Shown: positions 33,666-46,128, numbered from the stretch's first letter. The stretch is DNA of 64,000 bases from Neofusicoccum parvum (GCA_020912385.1 CP087210.1:1550001-1614000), one strand, 5' to 3'. The notes: generated by a model not told the origin, from the sequence alone. Translations and numbers: made by a program.

Positions 33666-36600
33666 GGGCGGGGTGAAGAGGACTTCCTACCAATATCGGC
33701 GGCGTTCCACGGAAGAGCGCCATGTTTGCATCCGCTTTGCCGCTCCAACCTCGGAGCGAGCAATTGGGATCTTTCTCTTTTTTTTTCGGGTTGGAGTTTT
33801 GAAGGCGCCATCAGGAAGGTCGAGGGAACTGGGCCTGGCACCGAAGCGGCGTTTATCTTTTTGGGACTCATTGTATCATCACCCCTTTCCACATATTCCT
33901 TTTCTATCTGGCCCTTTACGGTTTTGTATCTTTTCAGGTCCGGGGCGTCTCTCCTCAGCACCCAAAAATACCCCGCGCTTCTCAGCGACCCTTCCTATAC
34001 TCTTAGTCATTCTTATCGGGTCAAGTTTATACACCGGGGTGTGCTCGACGCGACCCTCAAATTTTCGTCATCGGTTCAGGCGGGGGTGGATTAGGAGTCG
34101 TACATAGGTGTCGTGTAGAAAAGAGTCTGGGTATTTACGGTTTATCAACAGGGCGTCTGGTGCGTGCGTTACGTGCAATACGGGGAGGCTGATCCACTGA
34201 TGTGCGCGTCGATGCTTTCTGTGAAGAATTGCGGTGTGCCGCACGGCGTCCCATTGCGGTGAATACGTGGGAGGATACACGTGTGTGTGGAGGAACGATG
34301 ACGAGCATGACCTGATGATAGGCATTGTGGATTGACATCGTGTCGATGATGTGGGCTGCCAAAAGGTACCCGTCGCCGACGCGTGCGTGCGTACGTGCGT
34401 GCGAAACGTCGTCGGCAGAGAGGGGCTTTGGCAGACAGACTGCTTAGGCGCCGAAGGAGCTGGCTGCTGCTGCTGAAAGGGAGGAAGCGCGTCCAAAAAT
34501 ACTCGGCGGCCGCCCAGCGCTGCTGTGTCGCAGCAATTAAAGGCAGCGTCCGGAGGACAGGCGCATGCTTGCAGCTTGCATGGACGGCGGGATCGTCCAT
34601 GCGTGCCGCCTGTCCGCTGCTTAAAACAAAGACATATGTCTGTGCCGTAAAGGCTTGTGCAAATAGCATTGGTGCGGGCGCTTACTGATGCTGAGTCGCG
34701 CAGAGGCCCGCATGCGGAGATGCTGCACGCTCTTCTGAATTCTGCATTTTCCACCGTTCAGTACACGCGTGGTTGCAGCGACGGTGGGTCGCAGAAGGAA
34801 TGGACAGCTTCAGCTCGCTCATGGGATGGCTTTGGTAATTAAATCAAAGTATTTTGGTATCCAGACGAATGCCTCAGCTGCCCATGCCTGTCTTTCGCGA
34901 CCCGCTGTGCAGCCGCTGCGGCTGCGGCGAGAGAGAGCCTCCGTTTCAACCGGGCTTTGTTTCCTGCTTGTTTCTTGCCTCAGGACAGGCCTTGCCAGAA
35001 GCGGGCGCGTTTCAACAATCGCTTTCTAGAAACGCGGTCGAAGGAGGGGCCAAAATAGAAGTCGACTTGCAGAGCCGCCCGGCGGACCCGTGCCTGGATT
35101 CGTGCCTCACTACGGAGGCGTTCGGCGAATGAGAGGTGGAGGGAAGGGTGTGTGAGTAAGCGCCCGGCGCACCCAGACCCTGCGACTGTCCTTAGAGTGG
35201 GCGGCTATCTATAATAGTTCCCGGCGAAGGGAGGACCATCTGCACGCAATTCTAGGCCTCCCGGCCGGCCAGGCGATGGAGCCCAGATGGGCGTAGCCGA
35301 CGATATTCTGGGAGGTGGCTCATCTCAAAAAAGCGTGCGCGTTTGCCCTGCCCTCATCGATCCGTGGTCAACCGGCCAGCCGCAGCAAATCCGAAGCTGG
35401 GCGGCGCACGGATATATGGAGGATAGGCGGTGGGCAGGGCCTGGACATGGGGACATACCTGCTCCAGCGCGGGCGGCGCAGGAAGGGGGCGGCGTGCATG
35501 GCGACGCGGTTGATTGCGTGCGCGGGGGGGGCTGGCTCGATTACGGATGTGGCTTGCAGCTGGAAATGAAGATGGGGTTGCATTTCTGCTGCTTGTGGAT
35601 GAGCCTCACAGCGATGATGTAGTCGTCGGTGGATGAGCTTGTTTGAGGGTGTGGCAAAGCCCAACGACTCGCGCGCCTCGTGTCTGCGTCGCCGCAGCGT
35701 GAAGGCCTGAAGGCCTTACGTGCGAGCGGGCGACGGCTGCTGCTGCAACCAGGTAGGGCTGCGGCTGACGGCGCGAGCGTGTGCAGACAAGCTGATAGGA
35801 GAAGCTGGGCAATATGCAGGCAGGCTGTGCTGTGCAGCGCGTTCTGTAACGTCTGGCTGCACCGTCAAAGTCCTGGCCATCTGCGCCGCTCGGCCGGGGA
35901 GCTCCAGCAGCGCCAGGTCAGGCGAGGCCGTGGACAGGCGCATCGGCATGGAGAAGAGGCCAGGGCGCCCACTATTGCCGTGCCCTGTGAGCTGAGCGCG
36001 CGATGAATGGGGGATGATCTGCGTCAGTGTAGAGCAAGTCGCCCTTGAGGTCACCCGGCGCTGCCATGTCTCGGGCACTGCCACACAGCACTCCGCGCGC
36101 CGCGACCCGCCAGCTGCCGGCGCGGGCGGAGCTCTGGACAGGCTCGCCGCTCTGGAGCAACGCAAGGGCGCGGCTGGCAGCGCGGCAGCGCCGCATGCGG
36201 AAGTCGACGAGGTCTTGTAGGCGTGCGCGGGAATTCAAATTGTCGAGCCATGGGCGGGCTGGCGGAGAATGCTCGCGTGGGCTTGCGGTGGCCGGGCCCG
36301 ACGCTGGAGAACAGCTGGCGGCGGCCTTCGCTCCACCAACCAGCGGCCGGCCAGCTGGCCTTGGCGACCCTCTTCAGCCACTCCGCCACCCGCCCTGTAC
36401 GTGTCTGTCGCTCAGAGGCATTGGGCGGGTCGTGTTCTTCGGCCGATCAGTCGGGGAGGCTGGGAAATCGATGCTCGGACGCCCCCACCACCACGCTATA
36501 GAGCTTCGTAACCAAGGAGAAGGCGATGGCGACCGCGAGGCCCAGCCCACCGCCCGCGCGGCGCCCGCGGTGCGCAGAGACTTATACACGCCCCAGTCGC

Positions 36601-37560
36601 GTGCGAGCGAGCAATGCTGCTCCTGACCTGCCTCCTCACCACTCGCCCGCACGTGTACAGCACCCACGGCAGGCACCTGCACTCTCGCATCAGTCATACC
36701 ACGCCGGCCTCACCACCACGCCGCACCCATACCTACCGCCCCACGACCTAGCCATCACGCCGGCAGCTCTAGTGCCGCGACGTGCAGCAGCCGCCAAGCC
36801 TCACTCAGTCAGCAGCGCCGCTACAGCGCCGGGTCACAGGCGGGCAGCACCCATCGTCCGACACACTCCCTGGCTTGGCCGGTCCTTTGTCCGCACGGCA
36901 GCGCGCAGAGACCTTGCATACGCCGAGTGGGCGCGCTCGCGAAACAGCACGGCAGACTCGGTCGAGGGCTCTGCAAACGGGCTCTGTGGACTGGCTGCGC
37001 GCACCGGGAGCTTGAAACACGGGTTCAAGCGCACAGGCTGAAACAGCGCGACAGCCTGTCACTTTGTCCGATCTGCCGCCCACTGGTCTTTGGCGCCGTC
37101 CAGGGCCGCAGCGCGTGTCGACGCCCGACAGCCAATCGTTGCCGGCGCCCGACCCCCACCCCAGGATTCCAGCGAGGCCCTGCGCATCACCAGCGACGCG
37201 CGCGAGCACACCGCACATAAGAACTCGACGGCGCCGTGTGAGCCGCGAGGAACCACTCATCACTACTCAACCCAACCGCCTCTTCCTCTTTTTGTTTGTT
37301 TCTTCCCTCACTTCGCTCGTCGACTCCGCCTGGTTGTTGGAGCTTCGCCCCGCTGCATCCTTCTTTTCCACAGCCTCAGCCCTCTCGGCGAAATCAACCC
37401 TGCGATCTGCCCTCCGCCAACAGGCACGGCTGCGCTTTTCCGGTTCCGGCCTTCCTTCCATCTAATCACGAAGCGTTTTCCGCCGGTCGGGGAGCCTTGC
37501 GAACTAATTGCATCTATTCCACCTTCACTTCACCTGACCGCCGGTTGGGCCTAATCTAAT
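33666..37560. other. Long gene-free stretch upstream of cyclin gene
   Basis: Nearly 3.9 kb of mostly GC-rich sequence with no frame I can support. It contains GT/CG-rich simple sequence (gcgtgcgtgcgtacgtgcg, about 34380-34400). It may include a long 5' leader, introns in the leader, or non-coding transcripts of the cyclin gene; the sequence does not decide this. Confidence 0.4.
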
Positions 37561-37580
37561 AACGCTGCCATCGTGCCCTG

Positions 37581-37716
37581 CTATTGTCCTCCCACAATAG
37601 TCCCACACCACCTACCGGGAACCCCACCCACGAACAATAGGTTTCTCCGACCTGTTCGCTTCACACAATAGCCATTGTGTGTGCACGCCGTCGCCAACCG
37701 CACAATAGCCCATTGT
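37581..37716. promoter_or_regulatory. Cluster of seven ACAATRG motifs in inverted pairs
   Basis: Within 136 bp, ending 115 bp before the cyclin start codon, ACAATAG or ACAATGG occurs seven times: 37581-37587(-), 37594-37600(+), 37634-37640(+), 37665-37671(+), 37672-37678(-), 37702-37708(+), 37710-37716(-). Six of them form three inverted pairs; CACACAAT (37662-37669) and ATTGTGTG (37674-37681) make a perfect 8-bp stem with a 4-nt loop. The core resembles HMG-box (Sox/Ste11-type) sites; RNA hairpins in the leader are the alternative. Confidence 0.5.
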
Positions 37717-37831
37717 CCGTTGGCCCGTATCAAAGTCGCCGGCCGTCCAGCTTCCTGCTCTGCAACGCACACTCGACATCCAACTTGACCGACGGTCTTT
37801 CGACGAGTTCTTCGCAGCACAGTCCTTCAAG

Positions 37832-38980
37832 ATGGTTTCCTACTCCGCCACGCCCGAGCAGAATGCTGCCGCCCTCGACTACTTCATCCAGCTCCCCGTC
37901 TCCAAGGAGATGATCGCCTACTTGGCACGCAAGGCCTCGGAGGTCATTCGCTGCGAGACCCCTCAGCCGCAGGGCAGTGTCCACAAGAACCTTCCTCCCA
38001 CGCCTCCTGCCACTCCTCCCCAGGGCCACTCTCAGAGCTTCGGCCGGGATCCCGCTCTGCCCTCCATCGAGGCCTTCATCGTGTCCCTTGTCGACCGGTC
38101 GCACGTCGGTGTTGCTACTCTCATGAGCTCGCTTGTCTACCTCGCCAGGCTCAAGCAACGCCTTCCTCCTGTTGCCAAGGGCATGCGCTGCACCGTCCAC
38201 CGCATCTTCCTCGCCTCTCTCATCCTGGCCGCCAAGAACCTCAACGACTCGTCGCCCAAGAACAAGCACTGGGCCCGCTACAGCACCGTCCGCGGGTTCG
38301 AGCACTTCGGATTCTCCCTCACCGAGGTCAACCTCATGGAGAAGCAGCTTCTCTTCCTCCTCGACTGGGACCTCCGCATCAACTCGGATGATCTCTACTT
38401 CCACCTTGAGCCCTTCCTTGCTCCCATCCGCGACTACCAGGTCCGCCAGGTCGAGAGAGCTCAGCAGCTCAAGAAGATCAAGCAGCTCCGCGAGCTCCAG
38501 ACCTACTACCAAGAGCACGGTCACACCGTCTCTCTCGACTACTGCGCTCGCCAGCTCCAGAACGGCAACATCACGCCTCCCGCCGAGCACAACAACCCCT
38601 ACTCGAGATACCGCCTCGACAGCGGTCGCCCCTCCACCAGCAGCACCTCTGGTTCGTCGTCTCGCATGCCGTCGCTCTCGCCACCTCAGCGTTCTGGATC
38701 TGCCGCCTCGTCCCACTCGGATCTGTCCAGCAGCACTGAGTCGACGCCCAGCTCAATCTACCCCTCGGAGATGCCGTCAGTCCAGCGCTACGACAGTGCG
38801 ACCGGTGTCTCGATGGTCCACATGCCTCAGGCGCCACCCAAGGCGTACAAGGCCATGTACCACAGCAACCTGCCCCTGCCGATGGACCAGCTCATGGATG
38901 GCGAGAAGCCCGCCAAGAAGCCCAAGACGAGCGGTGGCTTCTTTGCCCGCTTCCTTGGCAATGCGGGTGTCCGCGTCTAA
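37832..38980 (+). CDS. PCL1: PHO85-type G1 cyclin (PCL1-like)
   Basis: Single-exon gene, 382 residues. A cyclin box of the PCL type spans about residues 78-195, with FIVSLVDRSHVGVATLMSSLVYLARLKQRLP, CTVHRIFLASLILAAKNLNDSSPKN and FSLTEVNLMEKQLLFLLDWDLRI. It should bind a Pho85-family kinase and act in G1/S progression or morphogenesis, in nucleus and cytoplasm. A Ser/Pro-rich C-terminal half with many SP/TP sites is a likely kinase target and degradation region. The start context (caagatgg) is good and codon use is strongly C-ending, suggesting high expression. The short leader contains the ACAATRG cluster. Assignment to Pcl1/2 rather than other Pcl classes is moderately sure. Confidence 0.9.
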   Translation: MVSYSATPEQNAAALDYFIQLPVSKEMIAYLARKASEVIRCETPQPQGSVHKNLPPTPPATPPQGHSQSFGRDPALPSIEAFIVSLVDRSHVGVATLMSSLVYLARLKQRLPPVAKGMRCTVHRIFLASLILAAKNLNDSSPKNKHWARYSTVRGFEHFGFSLTEVNLMEKQLLFLLDWDLRINSDDLYFHLEPFLAPIRDYQVRQVERAQQLKKIKQLRELQTYYQEHGHTVSLDYCARQLQNGNITPPAEHNNPYSRYRLDSGRPSTSSTSGSSSRMPSLSPPQRSGSAASSHSDLSSSTESTPSSIYPSEMPSVQRYDSATGVSMVHMPQAPPKAYKAMYHSNLPLPMDQLMDGEKPAKKPKTSGGFFARFLGNAGVRV

Positions 38981-41900
38981 GTGCATCGACGCAGAAGGTC
39001 TCTGGAGACGATTTTACACTTGCTATCGCTGAGCGGCTCTTTGGATAATGCCTGACTCGCTTTTGCTCACGGACACTCCTCTGTTGTTGGTGATGCAGAC
39101 TCTTTCCAATTTCCTTTTTCTATTGCTTCCAATGCTGTTCTTCGAGCGAGCATGAGCGAAGCACAAACGCAGTCAAACGTACGAGCGACGAAGGGGTCGA
39201 ACAAGACTGAACACGACGATGAAGAACGAAGGAACGAAACGATGTGGATGACAGCGACACGACTTGATTGAGTCACCTGGCGGTTTTCTTCCTCAACTCA
39301 GCATACTCCCTTGTCGCACGCAACCACTGGATGGTCGTGCTTTTCATTTTGCATTCAACAACTGCATTGGGACGGCGTTCACATACCGCGGCTCAGACAG
39401 CTGCGGTGGGATTGGTGTTTTTGGAGAACTTGGATCTAATTTTCTTTTCTCTTGCATCATCTAGAGGAAAGCAATGGGACGCATGGCACCGGGGCATTGG
39501 AAGGGTTACTAGTCTACAAGGATCCAGCTGTACCCAGCTGGTTTCCACAGCATAATGCTGATAAAGAAATCAATTCATGAAGAGTCTTCTTCCCTCAAAA
39601 TCCGGCCATCACCTTGGTGCTCTCGTGACATGTTGCGTGCTTGCCTGCTAACATATGAAAAGGGGGCACGGCATGTCAGCCTAGGCACACAACCTGGGTT
39701 TTCTGCGCCTTGTGGGCTTCTGGGCGCTCTAGTTGGGGGCGTTTCTCATGTGGCTTACTGGACCATGCAACAGCTTGACAGCCTGACAGCCACTCAACCG
39801 ACCCGCCCTAAAGATTAGCCCGCCTTCGGTGCCTCCCCACCAAGGCTTCGATTTTTCTTCGCGCAAGGCTTTCTTTCTCCGTCTAGCCTATCACGACCAC
39901 GACATTGCGGAGACTTGAGCATGCAACCGCGGAGTCCAAGAAAAGTCCTCCGCTCACACAGCCACTCCGCCCCGTCCGTTCCTTAAAAAAAAAATTAATT
40001 ATTAGATCTTCCACTCGTTCTACCACGCACTAAGCAGCACTAAACAGCACCCCGGCACGCCGGTCCCCTTGCCCGAGGCAGCCCACCACCCTGACCGACG
40101 AGTCCCTGACCCCTCATCTTCGTGCATTTTCGGGGATCGGCAACGCGGCAGGTGTACCGGTCAGCCCCAGCGCATTCATGCGACACTGCTTTTCGCTCAT
40201 CCTTGCCCACACCCTTCCTTTTTTCCCACCATGTGGTGTAACAGCCTTTTTTTCCAGTTTTCAGCCCTCATCATCCCCGTTCGTGCTTTCTTCTTACCAC
40301 CTACCGCAACGAGATCTGTTAAGACAAGGATGCGCGGTCTTAATCTCTCTTGGTCCCCCCTCAGCCTTGCGTCCTGTGGGGGCGGTGCGCGCGCAGTGCT
40401 ACCTGAACCCTACGCTGATAAGGTTGTAGCGGCCGTACGTACGACTGCGTCCATGCGGGAAAAAGGGACTCGGGACAGTCAGTGAGAGCGAGTGGGGGAA
40501 GGATGGAAGGAAGGGGGGGGGGGGGGGGGGGGGGGGGGGGAAGAAGTTAGACGTGGTTGCACGATGAGGATCCAAGCCACAGTGGAGACCGGGGGGTGGG
40601 AGAAGCAGGGGGGGAAAGGGAGGACAAGAGTAATGGCAAGCCTTCTGGCGCATTCCTGCTGTCTCCGCAAACGGCGCTGGCTGACAGCCGCGCCGGCGAG
40701 AGCCTTCTCACGGCGCGGCTGTACGTGCGGGTACGTGGTGTTGCCTGTGCTGCTGGCGCGCTAGGGCGCCGGGGCGGACGACGGGCGCACGGGCTTTTGG
40801 GGCGGTACGCGTGGGCTATCGCGGGTGCGCGGGCGCTGTTCTGTCTGGCTGCGGGTTCTGGTCAGGCAAGCATGCAGGCTGGCGAAGGTCCAGGTTCGCG
40901 TCTTGCACGTGTAGGAGTATGTGCCGTCGAGCGAAAAGGCGGTCAGGTTGGTGGCATGCACAGTGGCGGCCTGAGCCGCGAGGTTGACGCAGCAGGAGGT
41001 TCTCGTTGTCTCTTCTCATCAGAGTGGCTGCAGCAGCAGCACCAGCGGTCGACGATCTGTGCATTCCCCGAAATCCTTCGCAAAGCACGTGGATGCTTCC
41101 GGAAATGGACGGGCTGAGTGGCTCGTCGATGCGGGCGCCATTCAGATCCGGCGCTGCTTGCGATTGTCCAACAGCAGCCGTGATGAGTTGATGTTGACAG
41201 CGCCGCGGCCGCACAGAGACCACGGCGCGGTGCTGACCGGCGTTGCGCCTCGCGGCGTCAGACGGTGGACACTTTTCGGCAACATTTCTGCCTGGCCCGT
41301 TGGTGTTGGCTGACGATGATCTTTGGAACAGGCATTGCGTTGGCGTTGTTCTGGCGTCGCGCTGGCTGCCTGCGCTGGCATGACCGAGCGCACTGTGGAG
41401 CGGAAGTGCACGTACGGTTGGATCTGGTACGGTCAATATATGTGCACTCGGGCCTGTGGGGGACAGGATCCGGAAGGATTGCAGACGGGAGGCTGTGCAA
41501 GCCTCTGCCTCGTCCTGCGCTGGGATCGAGAGCCTCAGGCAACAACAGCCGCCTTATCTTATCCGGCGCGAGTTCGGCCAAGTCTGCTCCCATCGCCCGA
41601 AAAGGAAAGTGGGATGCGGCAACGACTTTGCATTGTCCCACGAGTCCATCGCCTTTCGTGGCGGAGAACAGCGTTCTGCTGATCTCGAACTCTCTAGTAT
41701 TTGCACGCTAGATTCGGCGTTCCCCTTGCTCCGCTGGAGTATTGGTGTCTCGCGAGCAGGACCATGGCGCGTCGGACCGCATGATTCAGGCCTTTGCATA
41801 ACGCCCTGACTGCAACGAAACTCTATATCCGCGAGGAAATATGGCGAACCCTCTTACAATCTTCTTTTCGAAGTCTAGCACAGCCTGTCGAGCTATGGCA

Positions 41901-42583
41901 GCATTGGCTGCGATGCAGACCTCCCGCTTGTGTCAGCACGACTGCCGGCGTTCTACGGTCCCGAACCGCGCCGCTCTACCGAGCACGCAACACTGCCCCG
42001 CACCTCATCTCTCTCAGGGAGCATCACACACAAGACACAAGCAACCTCTCGACCGTTCTCTTGCGAGAACCCTGGTGGCACGGAGCTGGTATCAGATCCT
42101 GCGACACCCCAACAGCTAGCTACCTTAGTATTGACGACGTTCGCCGTGAGCCGAAACGACGACTGGCTAGCTCGCTACTCTTCATCTCATTAACGGTAAG
42201 CATGAATTCCATCGCCCTCTGTCACATCAGGGCTCAAGTCTGCCAAGAACGTGTTCCATTGAGTATTCTCTATGTCCTGAGATGGCAGGAACAGCATGAA
42301 GATCCGAGAACGCTTTGAGAAGGATAGTCTTCTTTTTGATACACCGAAAGGAGCTTGGATGCAATTGGACCCTCAAATCATCACATTTTGAAGAGCATGT
42401 CTTGGTTCTACAGCTCTCATTGCTAAATTTTTGATTGCGTATTCCTGCATACCATGGTCACTGGAAGCCACCGTCATTCCTTCTTCGATGCTGTGACTCA
42501 TGTTGACCACATATAAACCTGCCATCAGAACCTCCGACACCTCCCCGCCAAACCCCCCATCACCACCGCCCCAAGCCGCAGCC
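38981..42583. other. Long gene-free stretch with poly-G tract
   Basis: About 3.6 kb without a supportable gene. It has a poly-A/AT patch near 39985-40010 and a run of 28 G at 40513-40540 flanked by purine-rich sequence. Several open frames exist on both strands but none shows family similarity or splice-consistent extension. Confidence 0.4.
40513..40540 (+). repeat. Poly-G homopolymer, 28 nt
   Basis: Uninterrupted run of 28 G. It could form G-quadruplexes or be a length-variable or assembly-affected tract. Confidence 0.9.
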
Positions 42584-43622
42584 ATGGCCGACCCATCCGG
42601 CTTCAGCGTCCGGCCGGCCAAAAGCTCCGACGAAGTCTTCGACCTATGGTGGCCGCACATGCAATCCCTCGGCTGGGTACGACCCCAATCCCGCCAACCA
42701 CCCACCCCACCAACTAACCACCCCTCCCCAACCACAGAACCGCGCCCGCAACGACCACGCCACGCACTGGCACTCCTCGGGCGGCGCCTACCTCGTGCTA
42801 ACGCACTCGCCGCCTTCCCCCAGCGCCTCGCCCGCGCCGCCCGTCGGCGTCGTCCTGCCGGTCGCGCACGCCAACCGCGCCGGCTGGATCGGCTTCTTCG
42901 TCGTCGACGCCGCGCACCGCGGCGGCGGCGGCGGCGCCCTGCTGCTGCGCGCCGCCCTCGACGCCCTTGCCCGCCGCGGCGTCGACCGCGTCGGCCTGGA
43001 CGCCGTGCTGCAGCAGGTGCCGACGTACGGGCGGCGCGGCTTCGTCGAGGCTGGGAGGGTCAGGCTGTGCGTCACGGGGAGGGTTGAGGAGATGGCGGTC
43101 CCTGCGGCGATTGCGGAGGAGGTGGAGGCGCCGGCGCGGCTGCGGGCGTTGGGCGAGGTGGAGCCGGCGAGGGTGGTGGCGGCGGATGAGCGGGCGACGG
43201 GGCTGAGGCGGACGGCGTTGTGGACGGACGAGTTGCTGGTGCGGCGGGAGGACGCGTGGGGGTTTGCGGTGGAGGCGGAGGAGGGCGGGGAGGTGCTGGG
43301 GTTTGTCTTGGTGAGGGGGTGTCAGGACGGGTACCGCGTCGGACCGCTGTATGCTGCGAGGCGGGAGTGGGCGAAGGCGCTGCTGTTCGAGGTGATGAAG
43401 AAGATCAAGCAACTAGGCTCGGCGGCGGAAGGGAAGTCGCTTGTTGCTGAGGTGTGGGGCGAGAATCCCGAGGCGGTTAAGGTATTCGAGGAGTTGGGGT
43501 GGGAGTACAGCGGCATAGACTACGCGCGCATGTGGCTTGATGGCAAGGCTACGGAAGCTCAGAAGAAGGGCGGCGTGGCGGAGAAGGAGGTCTTTGCTTG
43601 GTTTGATGCCGGCGAGGGCTAA
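42584..43622 (+). CDS. GNAT N-acetyltransferase, two-lobed (YitH-like)
   Basis: Predicted acetyl-CoA-dependent transferase, 325 residues, cytosolic. Exon 1 42584-42676 (MADPSGFSVRPAKSSDEVFD), intron 42677-42737, exon 2 42738-43622. The N-terminal GNAT domain ends its core with GWIGFFVVDAAHRGGGGGALLL, where HRGGGGG is the R/Q-x-x-G-x-G/A acetyl-CoA loop, then a helix and VGLDAVLQQVPTYGRRGF. The C-terminal half carries a second GNAT-like lobe (EVLGFVLVRGCQDGYRVGPLYA and AEVWGENPEAVKVFEELGWEYSGIDYARMW), the arrangement of YitH-type acetyltransferases. Very high GC codon bias in the first half. The acceptor molecule is unknown. Confidence 0.88.
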
Positions 43623-44204
43623 TTGGAACCTGTTGTTCAGTTCAGTAGGGAGTATGGGACAACGACGGCTGTTGATCCAACCTCAAGGTCAGATTCAGAT
43701 AAATGCTCTAACTACCCACGTCATTATGCAACTATCCCCGTCGGGACGTCCCTGCGAAGTGTAAACGTACGTTGTATGCTACCGCTTACAAGCACGTAAG
43801 CAATGAGTAGTTCGCCTTGCCCACTTCATGTATAGTCCAACCAACTACAATTCAAGCTCTTGCTCCATTGTATCAGAAATTTGTCGGTCGTATCATATTT
43901 GCTCTTTAAGTAGACACATACCGTAATCCATCCATGCCCCGATTCCACCCAAAACTCAAGCAGCCACCAAAGTTCATGCAGGATTCTCCCCCGATCTCAT
44001 GCAACAACTTCAGGACCCGCTGTGTAGATATTTAATTTCATTGACCCATGAGTTAAACAGCGTATCCACACTCAAACTGCTTAGTAAGATAAGAAGAGTA
44101 TGCTGTAGCAGTATTCATCTGACCATAATATCGCCCATGCAAACCTCCAGATACCTTGATCCGAGTCAGTAGTCAAGCTCAAAGGTATTGGCTTCAGACT
44201 TGAA
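43623..44204. other. Convergent intergenic region
   Basis: AT-richer 580-bp gap between converging genes. Nothing recognised. Confidence 0.4.
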
Positions 44205-46128
44205 TCAGCCACGTTGGTCAGTCCTCCGGTGTGAAAAAGGCGTGGTGAAGCAACCAGGGTCAGATCGATGACTATTCAAGATGTAGGAAAGGCGTTTTGG
44301 ACTTGGCGAACGTCGCGGGGGCGAGCTGAACCAGCGGTCGGGATAAACTACAGAAGAAGTCTTGCGATAGTTTTTGCGGTACGAGCCTGTGTCTGAGCTG
44401 TTGTTGTTGTTGCCGTATCTACGGGTTCGGCCGCGCGGCTCGACGAAGGAACTCGAGTACGAGTTCTGACGATAGTCTCCACGAGTATCGGGTTTCCAGT
44501 CGTGCTCAACATGTGCCTGGGGGGCTTTGTTGTAGCCTCTATAGTATCAGCTCTTAGAGCTCTTCCGAAGATGAAAGGGAAATACCGTTCAACCTTTCAA
44601 GTGCGGACGGCCGCTCGTTCCATTCGTCTTGCTCCTCTTCTGATCATGCTCATTGATATTCTGCCGATAAGCGGATGAAGAAATACCACGCTTTGTACTC
44701 GGCTTGTTCTGATCAGTGCTGGTGTGGAACTCATGCGGGCTGTTGAGATTGGCCCCCTTCGTTGGAAGTAGGCGAGATGGTGGAGGCGTCTCAGCTGCAA
44801 GATCAGTAGTAGACTTTGCACGATACAACGCCAGCTTTTTCTTCCTGTAAAGTAAGTCGTAGAAACCAGTTGCATCAAGCCATTCCGGGATGTATTTGTG
44901 GTCTTCATCGTGGGAGAGGCTCTCCTGGGTCAGAACGAAGCTATCATCGCGAGCCAACAACTTCTGCGTATCGAGGGCTGCACGAGACTGTGGCGCAGAC
45001 ACCATGTCAGGACCTTCTGGAGAAGCAGTTTGCCGAGAAAGCCCCACAGAGGACTTGCTACTCGAAGGTTGGATGATACCAACATTCGTGATAGGCGACT
45101 TCGTAGAGTCATGGCTCTTGTCACCATTTCTGCTCATCTAGACCTCGTCAACTTTCGTTAGATGAGCAGCTGGAGATGACGAGGGAATGGCAGTTCTACT
45201 GCCGCTACCAGGAACGGATGGAGGAAGACATACTCGCACCGGTGTAGGCTGTGTAGGATCAGTAGGTCCTGGTTCAAGTTGTGCGAAGGTGAAAGGTCCT
45301 TCGGATGCTTCCAGAATCTCACCCGGCTCTAGAGAAGACTCGTGCATCTCTACTGATAGGGCCTTGTTCTTTTCCTCGGTGATAAGCTGGTCGACATCAT
45401 TCCTAGTCAATGGCTGCCGAGTCTCGTGAGTCCCATCGTACCCGGCGCCGAGGCTTTTATCTTCGCTATCGTCCTTGCGACTCTCAACCCCGGTCAGAGA
45501 GGACGCCGAGTTCAAAGCGGTGGTAGAAGATCTAGCGGCAATAGAAGCACGAACACGTTCCTTCAATTCCGCTTGTCTGTCAAAGGTAGACTGCGGACCT
45601 GTCGGCTGATTATCCTTCCAAATCATCTGCGGTTGCTCTCGTGTGCCAGCAAGCTGACAAACTCACTTTTGTAGCAGGGATGGTAGCGGAGGCAGGACAA
45701 TCTTTGAAATTAGGCACTTGATTTTGCACGGGGGTGTTATCCTGAGGTGTAGGAAAAGTTGGCCAGCTTCCGTTGTAGTTGCTGAAGGCGCTGAGAACAG
45801 GAGCTGGCTGATATGGATTGTAGGTAGGCGTTACCTCCTGTGGAGCGAAGCTGTTGTCATACAGGTATCCATTCTGATGCTGAGTCCATACGCTGCAGGG
45901 TTGCATAGGATCAAACCAATGATTAGGACCCTCTGGGTGTTCATATCGACGATACTGCTGGTTCTGGGGTTCTTGGGGAGCGATGGTGTCGTAGGTGTAA
46001 CTGTAGTTGTTGGTCCCGTATGAAAAGTTGGCTGGACCAGGCCAGGGGAGTGACCAAGGGTTGTACATAGGGACGAGGAGTACGGCTTTCAAGCTGCCGG
46101 TCCTTTGGTATGCGCGTGGGCAGGTCAC
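44205..46128 (-). CDS. Disordered Tyr/Pro- then Arg/Ser-rich protein, unknown function
   Basis: Four-exon model: 46128-45667, 45626-45234, 45137-44594, 44536-44205; 576 residues. Frame alone would suggest a TAG at 45138, but a consensus gtatgt donor (45233), a CTAAC branch site and a tctag acceptor remove it cleanly as a 96-nt intron. The N-terminus is Tyr/Pro/Asn/Gln-rich (NNYSYTYDTIAP, prion-like in style); residues about 155-285 are acidic/charged with EPGEILEASEGPFTFAQL; a short conserved-looking block KYIPEWLDATGFYDLLYRKKKLALYRAK follows; the C-terminus is Arg/Ser-rich (SSPPRRSPSPKRL), suggesting an RNA-associated role. The first intron is only 40 nt and the last uses a gttgaa donor, so both are tentative. 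Start could be the later Met (MYNPWS). Confidence 0.7.

Noticed and set aside
34378..34402. GT/CG-rich alternating tract as a possible regulatory or Z-DNA site
   Set aside because: Ordinary short simple repeat; no further evidence.
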